This document shows, in pieces, positions 37,001 through 50,939 of a stretch of 64,000 bases of DNA (the stretch's first letter is position 1; each line of letters begins with the position of its first letter). Both the position numbers and the translations under genes were made by a program. The notes beneath the pieces were generated by a model, which saw only the letters and a program-made list of their open reading frames with translations, ran no database searches and was not told the origin of the DNA. The DNA is taken from assembly GCF_000283155.1 (NCBI RefSeq), contig NW_004454210.1:785174-849173 (forward strand), in the 5' to 3' direction. Source of the DNA: Ceratotherium simum simum (Eukaryota > Chordata > Mammalia > Perissodactyla > Rhinocerotidae).

Positions 37001-40000
37001 CCTCAGGATAAGAAATTATATAAGCAAATTAACCAAGAACTTATTTATTATGTACAAGGCACTACGATAAATAAGACAGTCCCAGTCATGCTTACAATAC
37101 AACGCTTACATGTCACAAATAACCATGGTAGCTAAAGGCATGAGATACATATTCTTTAAGGAACACAAGGTCTATAGGAGTTTACAAAACAAACCTCCCA
37201 CACTCAGTAAAGTCTTTTATATTTTAAATACTACTTGGAATAAGCAGATTACTAGCCTGCTAATCTTTCTTACATGACAATTTTCTATGACAGGATCTAC
37301 ACCATATTTTTTTTTGTGTGTGTGAGAAAGATTGGCCCTGAGCTAATATCTGTTGCCAGTCTTCCTCTTTTTGCTAAGAAAGACTGGCCCTGAGCTAACA
37401 TCTGTGCCCATCTTCCTCTATTTTTTTTTTTTTTTGTATGTGGGATGCCGCCTCAGCGTGGCTTGATTAGCGGTGTGTAGGTCCATGCCTGGGGTCCAAA
37501 CCTGTGAACCCCAGGCTGCCGAAGCAGAGCATGTGAACTTAACCATTACGACACGGGGCTGGCCCCTCTACACTCTATTTTTAATGAGGAAGAAAAAGAA
37601 TAAGAGCTTTTAAGAAAACTGGCTAACCTTTGACTTGCAAGAAATTTATTTTCAACTTACCTACGTCCATCGTGTAATATAAGAGATTCTCAAGGGAGAA
37701 AAAAAGGTTACTGTGGCGAAGCGTTCAAGCTGCCAAATTCCTGGACAGAAAGGTATTCCCTTGTTGAAGACATTAACAGATCAAATCCAGACCCTTCTCA
37801 CTTTAATTTTATATAGTGTTTTAGAGGCTACTGGGTCCTAATAAACCTTTTAATATAACTTCAGGACATACCTGTAATACTCTAAAATGCAAACCTGTCT
37901 CTCAACATTTATTATCAAGATTCCAGTGTCAGAAACGGTTTTAAAAAAGGCAGACTAGGGGCCAGCCCTGTGGCCTAGTGGTTAAGTTTGGCGTGCCTGG
38001 GTTCAGTTCCAAGGCACAGACCTACACCACTCATCAGCGGCCATGCTGCGGTGGTGAACCACATACAAAATAGAGGAAGACTGGCACAAATGTTAGCTCA
38101 GGGTGAATCTTCCACCGCCAAAAAAAAAAAAAAAAACAAAAAAACAGACAGACTGGTTAATGCCACTAAATTGTACAGTTAAAAACAGCTAAAATGATAA
38201 ATTTTGTTATGTATATTTTACTACAATAAAAAAAAAAAGATAAACTGGAAACCTTAGAGTTTCCAGCCCCACCTTATAAGGTGACTAACAGATGAGAGGT
38301 TAAACTATTTACTAGCAACTCATATGAATGACAGCACACAGACCCGGTCCTAAGATCTCAGCTACCTGCAGTGGAACAGTAGGAATTTTAAAAGACTATT
38401 AATTCCATCTAAATATTTTTACAAGCACGTAATACTTGTGAAACTTTAATTTTAGATATAAAAAAATTTTTTTGTTTTTTGTGAGGAAGATCAGCCCTGA
38501 GCTAACATCTGTTGCCAATCCTCCTCTTTTTTTGCTGAGGAAGATTGGCCCTGGGCTAAGATCTGTGCCCTTTTGTCCACTACTTTATATGGGACGCTGC
38601 CACAACATGGCTTGACAAGCGGTGCGTTGGTGTGTGCCCAGGACCCGAACCTGCAAACCCAGGGCCGCTGAAGCGGAGTGCACGCACTTAACCGCTACGC
38701 CACCGGGCCGACTCCTAAAATAAATTTTTTAAGAAGAGAGCAAAGGAGCAAGGAGGCATGTGTTTCAACCTCCATTAAACACATATGCTTTATTTTCCTA
38801 CCTCAGCGTCTTGGGATTTGGCAATGTCCACTAAAGTCTTTGCTGCAGGATGGACAACATCAAGGAGTTTCAGAATTGTGGCCCCATCATTAGAAATTGT
38901 TGCTTTGCCTTAAAAGGAACAAATACAAAGTAAAAAGGTAAAGATCCTTTCTTAAATTGTCTTCTAGTTGGACTTGGAGCCCATCACACTTTACTGGGAT
39001 GAGGCAGAGGAGATCATCGCGGGAATGAACTGATCTTTTTATAGAGAGTTAGCTCTGTGCAAAGGGCCACCTAAAATTACAAGCTTTGAAAGACTGTGAG
39101 CTCCTGATTTCCTCTGAACAGCAATTAGTACACTTCAAACTGATGTAGAAAACTTTTAAAAATGAGAATAAGTAACCACTTAGATATTCCCTAGTATCCC
39201 TAGTATCTGATTTGTCAATTAATACACTAAAACAAAAGGAGGAATTTTCTTTGTCTTGGCAACATAATACAACAGGAGCGACCAGAGGCAACTCCAGATG
39301 GTTCTAATCCATATCTCTCTACAAGACAACAGGCTCCTGAGCCCAGCTTCCGCCATATACTCCCACAAGGCTCAGCATTCAGGACAATGTATGAAATGGA
39401 ACCCCTTCATAGTGAGCAATGCCTCAGAGATCTTAGAAGTAGCGGGATTTCTGATGCCAACCTCTGCCAGCCCCAAACACTTCCCGGGAGCCTCCTTTCC
39501 TGCACACTGGCCTGAGGAGCCCTGCAGACTTACCTCGGCCATCCACAATGAGCTTGTCCATGCCTCGGGGGCCCAGGGTGGTTCTTACAGCCTCGGCAAT
39601 CACCTGGCAGGCACTGATGTTACTTACAAGTTGGGGGATGCCTTGGGAGCTATCAGTCCCCTCTTTCAACAGGATAACTGGTGTGGGCTAGAGAAGAAAG
39701 AACAATTGACTGCTTTTAATAATCATCTATTACAATGAGACTCAAGGAGGGAGGGGAGAGGAAAAATGCTCCCATCTCCCCCATGATGGAAATATCTGGA
39801 TGCCTTTTTAAAATCACATTTTCCCACTGTCCACCACATCCATTCTTGAACAGCCTCCACCTCCAGAGATACTGCCAAGGCCACAACATACCCTGCAAGC
39901 GTGTGAGAAAATAGTTTCAGAAGCACTCATTTAGTCTAAAAGAACAAATCAAATAACGTGTTCTCCAGTGCCCCGGTGAATGAGCACAGCCTTTTCAACT

Positions 40001-43000
40001 TCTGACCCTATTCCATGTGTGGAGGAATTAGGTCACAGCACAGGAGGAAGCAGCAGGCCACGCTCGGTGTTCACCCTCCAGCGAAACACCCACTTATCTG
40101 CATTACAGCTTAATCCTAGAGTAGACAGGCCACTGGTGCAACACACAAGGGGCCAACAGCTTCAGGCGTTGTCCTGGAGACGCCCAGGCAGACAGCTTTA
40201 CCAGCCATGTTTAGCTGGAGTGCGGGAAGTAGCCAGACACAGAAACAAACAGCACCTTTGTCCTGACTCTCAAAACAACAACAAACCTAATCCAGATAGC
40301 AGTTTCCATCTCTCATGCCAGTTCCACAAGCTTCCTTGTGACTAATCTCCCATCAGATACCCCAAAGAAGTTTTTCTCCTTCCATTTTGCATTAGCCTCC
40401 AGAACAGTCACTATCCCTTCAGAGGCTTAATTTGCAGACCCGCTTTAGAATCTCTGGGAGGACAGGGACACTTACTTATTTGAAAGGGCCTGCTTAGATA
40501 CTTTGGTTCCAGTGACCATTAGCACAGACAGTAATTCCTCAGTTTAGCAAACAAGAGTACTTTCTCTCTGCATCCAAGCCTGTGCCTGCAGAGGCGAGCT
40601 CAGGAACCAGACCCAGTCGTCCTAGTGTCTGTGACTAACTGTGTGTGTGAAACAGAATATAGTAAGGGTAAACAGTGTTTCAAAACTTTTGTTGTGTTAG
40701 TTATGTGTGTGCTATTAGGCTGTGATTTAAAATTGATTTCTTACTGTGGATTGCAACATAAAGTTTGAAAGCCATTGCCCATGTCCACCCCTGGGGGTAC
40801 TTCAGGTGTCTGAGCAGGGAAGGCATGGGAAAGCACAGGGCTGTCTCAGCTCCTAAAATAAGGAGCCATGAATTCACACACACCAAACAGTCTAGTGACC
40901 CATATGACACTGACTCGTATTAACTGGGCAATTCCTTAAAAAGTTCAACTACTTTGGGCAGTGCAGCTGAAGGGTAGTAAGGAAGCAGAAGATTGGAATA
41001 AGGCTGAAGAGGGAGGCAGGAACCAGAATACTCACTTGTAGACAGACCATGGTAAGGAGTTTAGATTTTATTCCTACAAAGAAGGGAAGCCCTGGAAAAG
41101 CCTTTATTTTTTAATTTTATTTATTTATCTTTTCCCCCAAAGCCCCAGTAGATAGTTGTATGTCGGAGCTGCACATTCCTCTAGTTGCTGTATGTGGGAC
41201 ATGGCCTCAGCATGGCCAGAGAAGCGGCGCGTCGCTGCGCGCCCGGGATCCGAACCCAGGCCGCCAGCAGCAGAGCGCGCGCACTTAACCGCTAAGCCAT
41301 GGGGCTGGCCCTGGAAAAGCTTTTAGCAGAGGAATGGCAGAGTCTGATTTACATTAAAAAAAAAAATTAAAACTCTACAGAAAATGGGTAAGAAGAGGCA
41401 AGAGATGATGTGCAAATACATCAAAAGGGCTGGAAAGATGTTCAACAAACTAATGAGTAAGACAGTGGTAGTAAAGAAGGTTTTGACACTTCGTATTGTA
41501 TATTTTCTGTTGTGTTTCAACATTTTTCTAATGAACATATCATACATTACTCTTTTTTCTCTTTTAAAGAATGCCTGTCAGATAACCTCCTAAATCTGGG
41601 GCCAGGCATGGCTGGAGAGAAAATTCCTTCCGTTTTATGGCAGTATCCCAGGTCTGGTGGCAAGAAACGGCTTCTCTATACACGCAGCATTCTTTTGGGC
41701 CCCTCACACCTTCTGTAAGGAGAGGCATGTCCCCTAAAAGGCCCCACCTTCTCCCAGTCCTGTAAATCATTCCTCATGGCAGGCTCCAGCCTTCTTTGGT
41801 CCACCCCTGCCCCAGATGGAGTCTTAACACTTTAAATCAAAAACCAACTTGAGTCTCAATGCCATCCCACGGCCTTCAATGGATTCTTTCACCTCTCCAG
41901 ACTAACTTATCCAATGCTTTTGTAGACTTTTCTCACCTCTACCACCAAATTGTACTCCCATATATAAGAGCCACTTTCTACCAAAATGACTTTCTTACCA
42001 CTAGGCCAGCAATTCCCCAGAGCCCCAATTCTTCCAAGAAGCTTTCTCAACAGCAGCTAAGAGAGCATCCTGAACAGGGGATCCCATAACTCTTTCTCTG
42101 CTTCCTCTTGTGCACAACTTTTATATTGTCAAGCACAAGTAGAAGCTTCCCAAAGGTAAGAACTATAGTAATCTCAATTTGTAGAGTGCTTAGATTTGGC
42201 CACATATGAAGCAATATACAGCACCTTTGGGTGCTGAAAATTCAACTGTTACATATACTTTATTTTTTATTTTTTTTAAATTAGGTGACTGCCACACAAT
42301 AAGGCTAGTTCATTATTTTTTTTTTTATAATTTATTTATTTTTCCCCCCAAAGCCCCAGTAGATAGTTGTTATGTCATAGCTGCACATCCTCCTAGTTGC
42401 TGTATGTGGGACGCAGCCTCAGCATGGCCGGAGAAGCGGTGCATCAGTGCGCGCCCGCGATCCGAACCCGGGCCGCCAGCAGCGGAGCGCACGCACTTAA
42501 CCGCTAAGCCACGGGGCCGGCCCTGTTACATATACTTTAAAGTGCTTGATACAAGCCATGAAATGATAGCACTGGCTTATTTTTGGAAAAGCATTGGCAG
42601 TATGGGACATTAAATTCATTGAGACTTCTTAAGTATAAAGCAAGAAGGGACTGGAAGCAGCTGACCACACTGTCCTCAAGTTCCCTATGCTTTGGAGGCT
42701 GTATAGAAATGGCAGGCCAGGTAGAGAGACGCTATGTGGAAGGTGGGAAGAGAGGAAAAGGTGGCAGAGCTGGATTGAGCTAAGTCAGGTCAAGCAGGAT
42801 AGGTTCTCTTCTATCCATTCCCCAGGGGCAGGCACCACTATGGAAAGTCCAGCTTCTGTCCCTAAGTTACTTTTCAACCTCACTCATTCGTATTCATGTA
42901 AACAAACAATAGCAGATTCCAGTACCCTGCAAAGGGTATCATGGAAGACTTGGGAATTTTAGCTTAATGATCTTCCTCTTCATCCTCCTTAAAAACTTTT

Positions 43001-44944
43001 ATTGAGCATTATTAAGCTTGATGTTCTATAAAACAACAACAGGTGTTGATATGCCAAGACATACAGCGCTCAACACCACAAAGGCAAGGACGTTCTGTGG
43101 CACAAGCTGTACCAAAGTCACAGGACTGAGGTTTTGGGGGACCTTTTACCTCTCTTTCAATCACAGAAGGCTTCTAGAATATCAAGGACCAATTTGATGA
43201 CAGCAAGGAGGATTCTGGTGGCAGAAGTTTCACATTCCAAAAGAAGAGATATAAACAGCCAATACAGCAGAGAAACAGCAGGGGTCAGTCCCAGAAAAAC
43301 CCAAGCGTGGTGGTCTGGAGCCTCTTGGGGAACGGTTTCATCATTGGACAGAAGAACCTTGCTTCTGACCCCCATTCTTTGAATGCCAACCAAAACTCTT
43401 ATGGTAGCCTTGGCAGCAGGATGGATTACAGGGAAGAAAGGAAGCAAGCAACTGCCTAGCAGCACAGCTAACATTTGCTGAGTGCTCACTACAGGCTGGG
43501 CACACTTTATACGTATTAATTCATTTAATCCCCTCTAACAGACTAAGGGCCAGAAATGTAATGACATACTCAAAGTCAAACACTTAGTAAGTGGCAGTAC
43601 TGAATTACAAACCTAGGCATTTGGTGTGGCTCCAGAGCCCTTACTCTCTACTCCTCTACTATGCTGCCTCCGCACAGAAAATGAAGAGGACTTCAGGAAT
43701 AGATGATGTTGAAGAGGACTGAAAAAGGGCAGTACTGGGGTATGAAGAGGAGGGGGGTACAGATAAATGCCAGGTTCCTTCTCTCTTGGGTACAAGCTGG
43801 AGTCACAGGGCATTTGGTAGCAGAAATGAACACCTCACAGGTGTCAGCTTGACATCTACCAGGACAGGGAGAAGAGGCAGGAAGCAGGAAAAGAACAGAG
43901 AACTGAGTGGGACTGATAGGCCAAAGCGAAAGAGTGAACTGCCAAGTGCACAGGGAGCAATACTTAGTCGGGTTTTGCCTCAAACACTTCCTTAAAAGCT
44001 GGCCCTGTTCAACAGCAACTCAGGAGTTACCACCGAGGCTTGGGTCTCATGTAAAGTACCTGCAGCTCTGAGATGCAGAGAAGGGATGCTGCCGAAGGGC
44101 GGGGAGGGCTACAGGGAGCCTCCTAGGTTAGGATTCACTAACCTCCCTAATCTAAGAAAACGAGACCCAGGGTGAGCTGGCCAACTGGAAAAGCCTGGTC
44201 TAACGTCACATCCGAAGGGGCAGACAGGGTCGGAGTCAGAGCCCTGTCTTCCCCGCTCTGATGCAGTGTCCCCATCTGCCCTGCCCATTCTCCTGGCTGA
44301 GTTGTTGCACCCCCAACAACCAGCTGGGCATGGTTCATTCGGTAGGCACTAAATACGCATTTACTTAACGAATGAACGAGTGGATGAACGAATTAAAGTG
44401 AGAGGGAGGAGTCTGTTTCCGTTTATCAGCAGCGGCCGAGCTGGGGGGTAGCGAGCGACCATAGTTGAGACCTTGGGCTCAGCCCAACGCAAGGTCCCAT
44501 GCTGCCTCTGCCCGTTCTAGGAGGCACATGTCTTTACAACCCGCATTTCCCAGGGAAGCCAGGGCTTCCACGTCTGCTCGCCGACCGCGTATGCGCGCCC
44601 AATCCGCACTCGTTTAACACAACTCAAGATTGTGAGGGGCTCCAAAAACCGGGTCTCCGACGCGGGTTCGCGGCCCCGAAGCACCCTGGGACTTGTAGTC
44701 CCCAGCCAACCCGCCCAGAGCCTCCCCTCGAGCCCCACACAGCCCTCCCCCAGGGCCCCTGCTCCGCGCCCGGGCCAAGCCAGGCCGCGGCGGGCCGGGG
44801 TCGCCCATAGACAGGGGGCCGGGGCGAGGACAGAGTCAGTAGGCAGGGGAGGGCCTTAGAGGGCCGACCCCGGCCGAGCGGCGCCAGCCATGGGCCAGAT
44901 GGCAGCGGATGGCGACGGATGCGCGAGACGCCACTCACCATCAT
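28025..44944 (-). CDS. CCT7: CCT7, T-complex protein 1 subunit eta (12 exons, 543 aa)
   Basis: Exons in transcript order: 44944-44939, 39687-39534, 38908-38802, 36740-36615, 35843-35791, 35439-35268, 32216-32052, 31266-31078, 30458-30361, 29993-29861, 29366-29160, 28246-28025. All are GT-AG; 1632 nt gives 543 aa plus TGA, the usual length. The product is the eta subunit of the TRiC/CCT ring, the ATP-driven cytosolic chaperonin that folds actin, tubulin and many WD-repeat proteins. Group II chaperonin nucleotide motifs are in place: NDGATIL (about 59-65), GDGTTS (91-96), AGGGAIE (407-413) and NAGFD in the penultimate exon. The C-terminus is the eta-typical Gly-Arg repeat ending RGRPH. The first exon codes only Met-Met, so a 5.25 kb intron separates the start codons from everything else. 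The gene is divergent from PRADC1 and convergent with FBXO41. No inactivating change is seen. Confidence 0.98.
28605..28745 (-). repeat. MIR SINE, reverse
   Basis: CATTTTACAGATGAAGAAACTGAGGCACAGAGAGG is the reverse of the MIR core. It lies in the last CCT7 intron. Confidence 0.8.
32655..32698. repeat. CA/CG-TG alternating microsatellite
   Basis: Alternating purine-pyrimidine text GCACATGCGTGCGCGTGC followed by (CA)n, in CCT7 intron 6. Confidence 0.75.
32890..33020 (+). repeat. MIR SINE, diverged
   Basis: GATGTAGGTTCAAATCTCAGACC and TGATCAAGTCATTTCTCGC with CATAAAAAAGGG follow the MIR layout in + orientation. Confidence 0.55.
34640..34915 (+). repeat. Old LINE-1 3' UTR fragment
   Basis: TTGTTAAGTGGACAAAAGCAAG, CTGGAAGGATACAAACAC and TTAATAGTGGTTGAATC are typical of the 3' region of old LINE-1 elements. 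Confidence 0.7.
36818..36849. repeat. Perfect 12-bp inverted repeat, 8-nt loop
   Basis: ACCCATTTAAAC at 36818-36829 and its exact reverse complement GTTTAAATGGGT at 36838-36849. On the CCT7 pre-mRNA it would be a stem-loop about 78-109 nt upstream of exon 4, whose first base is 36740. Confidence 0.9.
37305..37566 (-). mobile_element. ERE-type SINE in CCT7 intron 3
   Basis: Minus orientation, head GGGGCCAGCCCCGTGTC on the element strand, with two GAGGAAGA-like units near the 3' end. Flanks share TCTACAC (37296 and 37567) with imperfect continuation, so the target duplication is decayed. It appears older than the perfect-duplication copies. Confidence 0.85.
37957..38148 (+). mobile_element. 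Short ERE-type SINE in CCT7 intron 3
   Basis: Starts GGGGCCAGCCCTGTGGCCTAG, has a B-box-like GGTTCAGTTCC, one GAGGAAGACTGGC unit and a long A-run (about 38119-38144). The putative target repeat is only CAGACT (37951 and 38149). It is shorter than the other copies because it has a single 3' unit. Confidence 0.85.
38474..38715 (-). mobile_element. ERE-type SINE in CCT7 intron 3
   Basis: Minus orientation; the head reads GGAGTCGGCCCGGTGGC on the element strand, with a mutated first few bases. Two GAGGAAGA units lie at the 3' side. The A/T-rich flanks (AAATTTTTT both sides) make the target repeat uncertain. It ends about 86 bp upstream of the low end of CCT7 exon 3 (38802). Confidence 0.86.
41102..41309 (-). 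mobile_element. ERE-type SINE, CAACTATCTACTGGGGC form, in CCT7 intron 1
   Basis: Minus orientation. Head CCAGCCCCATGGC on the element strand, then the module with ACAACTATCTACTGGGGC and a (AAAT)n-rich tail; no GAGGAAGA units. Flanked by CCCTGGAAAAGC at 41090-41101 and 41309-41320. It sits in an older repeat whose text continues on both sides. Confidence 0.92.
42263..42522 (-). mobile_element. ERE-type SINE with probable 3' transduction, in CCT7 intron 1
   Basis: Minus orientation. Perfect 17-bp direct repeats CTGTTACATATACTTTA at 42246-42262 and 42523-42539 define the insert. The SINE occupies about 42316-42522 and ends in an A-rich run (about 42314-42327). The insert continues with about 36 nt of unrelated sequence (42278-42313) and then a second A-rich run (42263-42277) before the target repeat. 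This is the structure expected when the SINE transcript read through its first A-tract to a downstream one. Confidence 0.88.
43500..43680 (-). repeat. MIR SINE, reverse
   Basis: CACTTAGTAAGTGGCAGTACTGAATTAC and TACTATGCTGCCTCC match the reverse complement of a near full-length MIR. Confidence 0.75.
44681..44699 (-). promoter_or_regulatory. ZNF143/THAP11-type motif
   Basis: The minus strand reads ACTACAAGTCCCAGGGTGC, close to the well-known ACTACAATTCCCAGCATGC element of CpG-island promoters. It lies about 240 bp inside CCT7 intron 1. Confidence 0.65.
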
Positions 44945-45100
44945 TTTGGAAGCTTATTCAATGGCCCGCTACTCTTCCTCTCGTCTCCTTATCCAGGCCG
45001 CCCAACAACCCCACAATGCACCGCGCCAGAGAAGTCCCCAGAAGCTTCACCAAGCGGTTGGACCGGGAGAGGAAGGGGACGGGCCACTTCCGCCACCCTA
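44939..45100 (-). promoter_or_regulatory. CCT7: CCT7 first exon and proximal promoter
   Basis: The first coding exon is ATGATG at 44944-44939 followed by GTGAGT. Upstream on the minus strand the DNA is GC-rich with no TATA box. GGCGGAAGTGG, an ETS/GABPA-type site, lies at 45084-45094, typical of the TATA-less CpG-island promoters of housekeeping chaperonin genes. The exact start site cannot be read from sequence. Confidence 0.6.
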
Positions 45101-45349
45101 TGGTTCATTACCACAGAGTCGATGTTGCTAGAAGGGCCCGAGGCTGGGCCTCCGAGGGTGCTGTAGCGAGAAGCTTTGGTTAGCGAAAGGTCGCCGGATT
45201 TCGGTCGTGCCTTTTCTTTGAGCGTGTAGTGTCCTTGCTCAGCCCGCGTGACCCCCACTAACCCTAATTGCATTCCCCCTTTCCCCCTGGACGCCAGACC
45301 AAGGCATGCAATAAACGCAAACATTTATTAAACGCTGACTGTGGGACAG

Positions 45350-45545
45350 GCTCATGTTAAGTAAGCACTTCGTAAGAGGTCTCACTTAATCCTTGCAACT
45401 CTATCGCCTTGGTACTATTATCATGCCCATATTACAGATGAGGGAGCTGGGGCTGAGAGGTTAGGAAAGGTGTTCAAAGTCATAGTTACACAGTAACTGA
45501 TAGAAAGGCAGGCGTGGGCACCTGGCCCCAAAGCCCGTTTTCTGG
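45350..45545 (-). repeat. MIR SINE, reverse, between CCT7 and PRADC1 promoters
   Basis: CATATTACAGATGAGGGAGCTGGGGCTGAGAGG and ACACAGTAACTGATAGAAAGGC are reverse-MIR text. It occupies the AT-richer middle of the divergent promoter region. Confidence 0.75.
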
Positions 45546-45925
45546 CTCTGCACTGGCTAGAGCCTCCTCCAGGGTGGGGTGCATCAGGCCACGTCCCCAG
45601 CGCCTACCGACAGTGAGCGCGCAAGCGCTGTCGGATATGGGCAGAGGCCGAGCAGAGCGCGGGTCGCGGGTGACCACCGGGTCGCTAGACGAATGTCTTC
45701 CCAAGGAGGGGGTGGAGAAGAGGGAGGCACAGTTGGGAGAAGGCAAATCGCTGTCGTGCAAGGCGGCCGCGGGGAGGATCCGGCCGAGACCGCAAAAGCT
45801 GACGACCAGGATTTTCGGCGGCTAAAGCGAGTCCTGCAGGGTCCCCACCTCCATTTCCCTGTCCTCCCCGGCCCGCCCACCAGCCCGCCAGGTCCTGAAG
45901 AGTCGAACCTACACTGAGAAATGCT

Positions 45926-45946
45926 GGGGCGGGGTTGGGGTGGGGG
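45926..45946 (+). other. G-quadruplex-type run
   Basis: Four G-runs of 4-5 bases separated by C, TT and T, about 100 bp upstream of the PRADC1 TATA-like box. Confidence 0.7.
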
Positions 45947-45963
45947 CCGGCAGTTGCTGTTAA

Positions 45964-50018
<4,055 letters not shown>

Positions 50019-50455
50019 AAGAGTTGGTCCCACATTCCAGCCATATGCAACTCTGGGCTAGGAAGGGGAAATCCAGGAATTCTGCTGTTTGGGATTTGGG
50101 GATAGCATTTGGGGACAGGTGGAGCCAGGTAGAGGAAAAAGGCTTGGGCCTTGGCTAGGCTAAAGGAAGCTAAGGCCTTCCTGTCCCCAGGGCCCCCAAA
50201 TGTGTCTCATCGTATGGGAAGAGGCAAGAGCCAGGCCCAGGCCTTCTTGGCTAGAATCTGGAACAAAAGGGGCTAAACACAGGTGGCCTGAGAGCCACCT
50301 GTGGCCTGTCACATCCCACCTGGCTCCAACCCAACCCAGAGTTTCCTCGCAATGTCCTTCACAGCAGTTGCTGGAGTGGTTTAAGGAGCTGGTGTTTGAG
50401 GACTTAATAAACCCTCACTGACTTTTTAGCAATAAAGCCTCTCATCAGGGTTGCA
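50019..50455 (+). other. PRADC1: PRADC1 3' UTR with two poly(A) signals
   Basis: After the TAG at 50016-50018, AATAAA occurs at 50406-50411 and again at 50431-50436. Cleavage would fall at about 50425-50455. There is no repeat in the interval up to the signals. Confidence 0.7.
50406..50436 (+). terminator. PRADC1: Tandem polyadenylation signals AATAAA, PRADC1
   Basis: Two AATAAA hexamers 25 nt apart (50406 and 50431) close the PRADC1 transcript. Confidence 0.7.
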
Positions 50456-50915
50456 ACTGTGTCCTAGAATAAGAGCACACAGGGGCGGGAGGGGCCTCCA
50501 AACTCACTCATCTGGTTCCATGCCCTTGTGTTGAAGGGAGGTAATTGAGGCCGAGAGAGGATAAATGACTTGCTCAAGGTCCCCTAGGACCAGCGCTCGG
50601 GCTGCTCATCTTAGATCCCAACACAGCCTCCTGCTCAAGAACTCAGGAAACCATAGTTCAGTCCCCAGGGGGAGAAGATTCAGAGGCTGGTGCTGGGGAT
50701 CCATACTGGGCCTCAGAGGACCCTTGCTCTTGGACTTTGGAAACATTTGCACAGCAGAGTATGGACGAGACCAGAGAGGAGCCCGAACTGGGAAGCTGGA
50801 GTTCCCATCTCCTGCCTTCACCTGGTCTAACCTATGTGCCTTTGCAGCACCTGCATGACGGCTGTGTGCTCCAGGGAGCTTGTCAAGCCATTCTCCACAA
50901 AGCATTCCTGCAGAG
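50456..50915. other. Gap between convergent PRADC1 and SMYD5 ends
   Basis: About 460 bp separate the two expected cleavage zones. A reverse MIR lies at about 50490-50600 (AATTGAGGCCGAGAGAGG, CTTGCTCAAGGTCCCC). No gene is seen. Confidence 0.6.
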
Positions 50916-50933
50916 GCCTGTCACTACTCACAT

Positions 50934-50939
50934 TTTATT
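50934..50939 (-). terminator. SMYD5: Polyadenylation signal AATAAA, SMYD5
   Basis: TTTATT on the + strand (AATAAA on the transcript), about 1.28 kb beyond the SMYD5 TGA and the first canonical hexamer in that direction. It faces the PRADC1 poly(A) signals about 500 bp away. Confidence 0.65.

Larger units (their letters stand above)
36741..38801 (-). other. CCT7: CCT7 intron 3 with three ERE SINEs and a hairpin
   Basis: 2.06 kb. Three ERE insertions (37305-37566, 37957-38148, 38474-38715) account for about a third of it. A perfect 12-bp inverted repeat lies at 36818-36849, close to the 3' end of the intron. No extra exon is seen. Confidence 0.75.
39688..44938 (-). other. CCT7: CCT7 intron 1, 5.25 kb
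   Basis: Holds two ERE SINEs (41102-41309 and 42263-42522), diverged old repeats, a reverse MIR (43500-43680), and near its 5' end CpG-rich DNA with a ZNF143-type motif at about 44681-44699. No additional CCT7 exon is supported. Confidence 0.7.
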
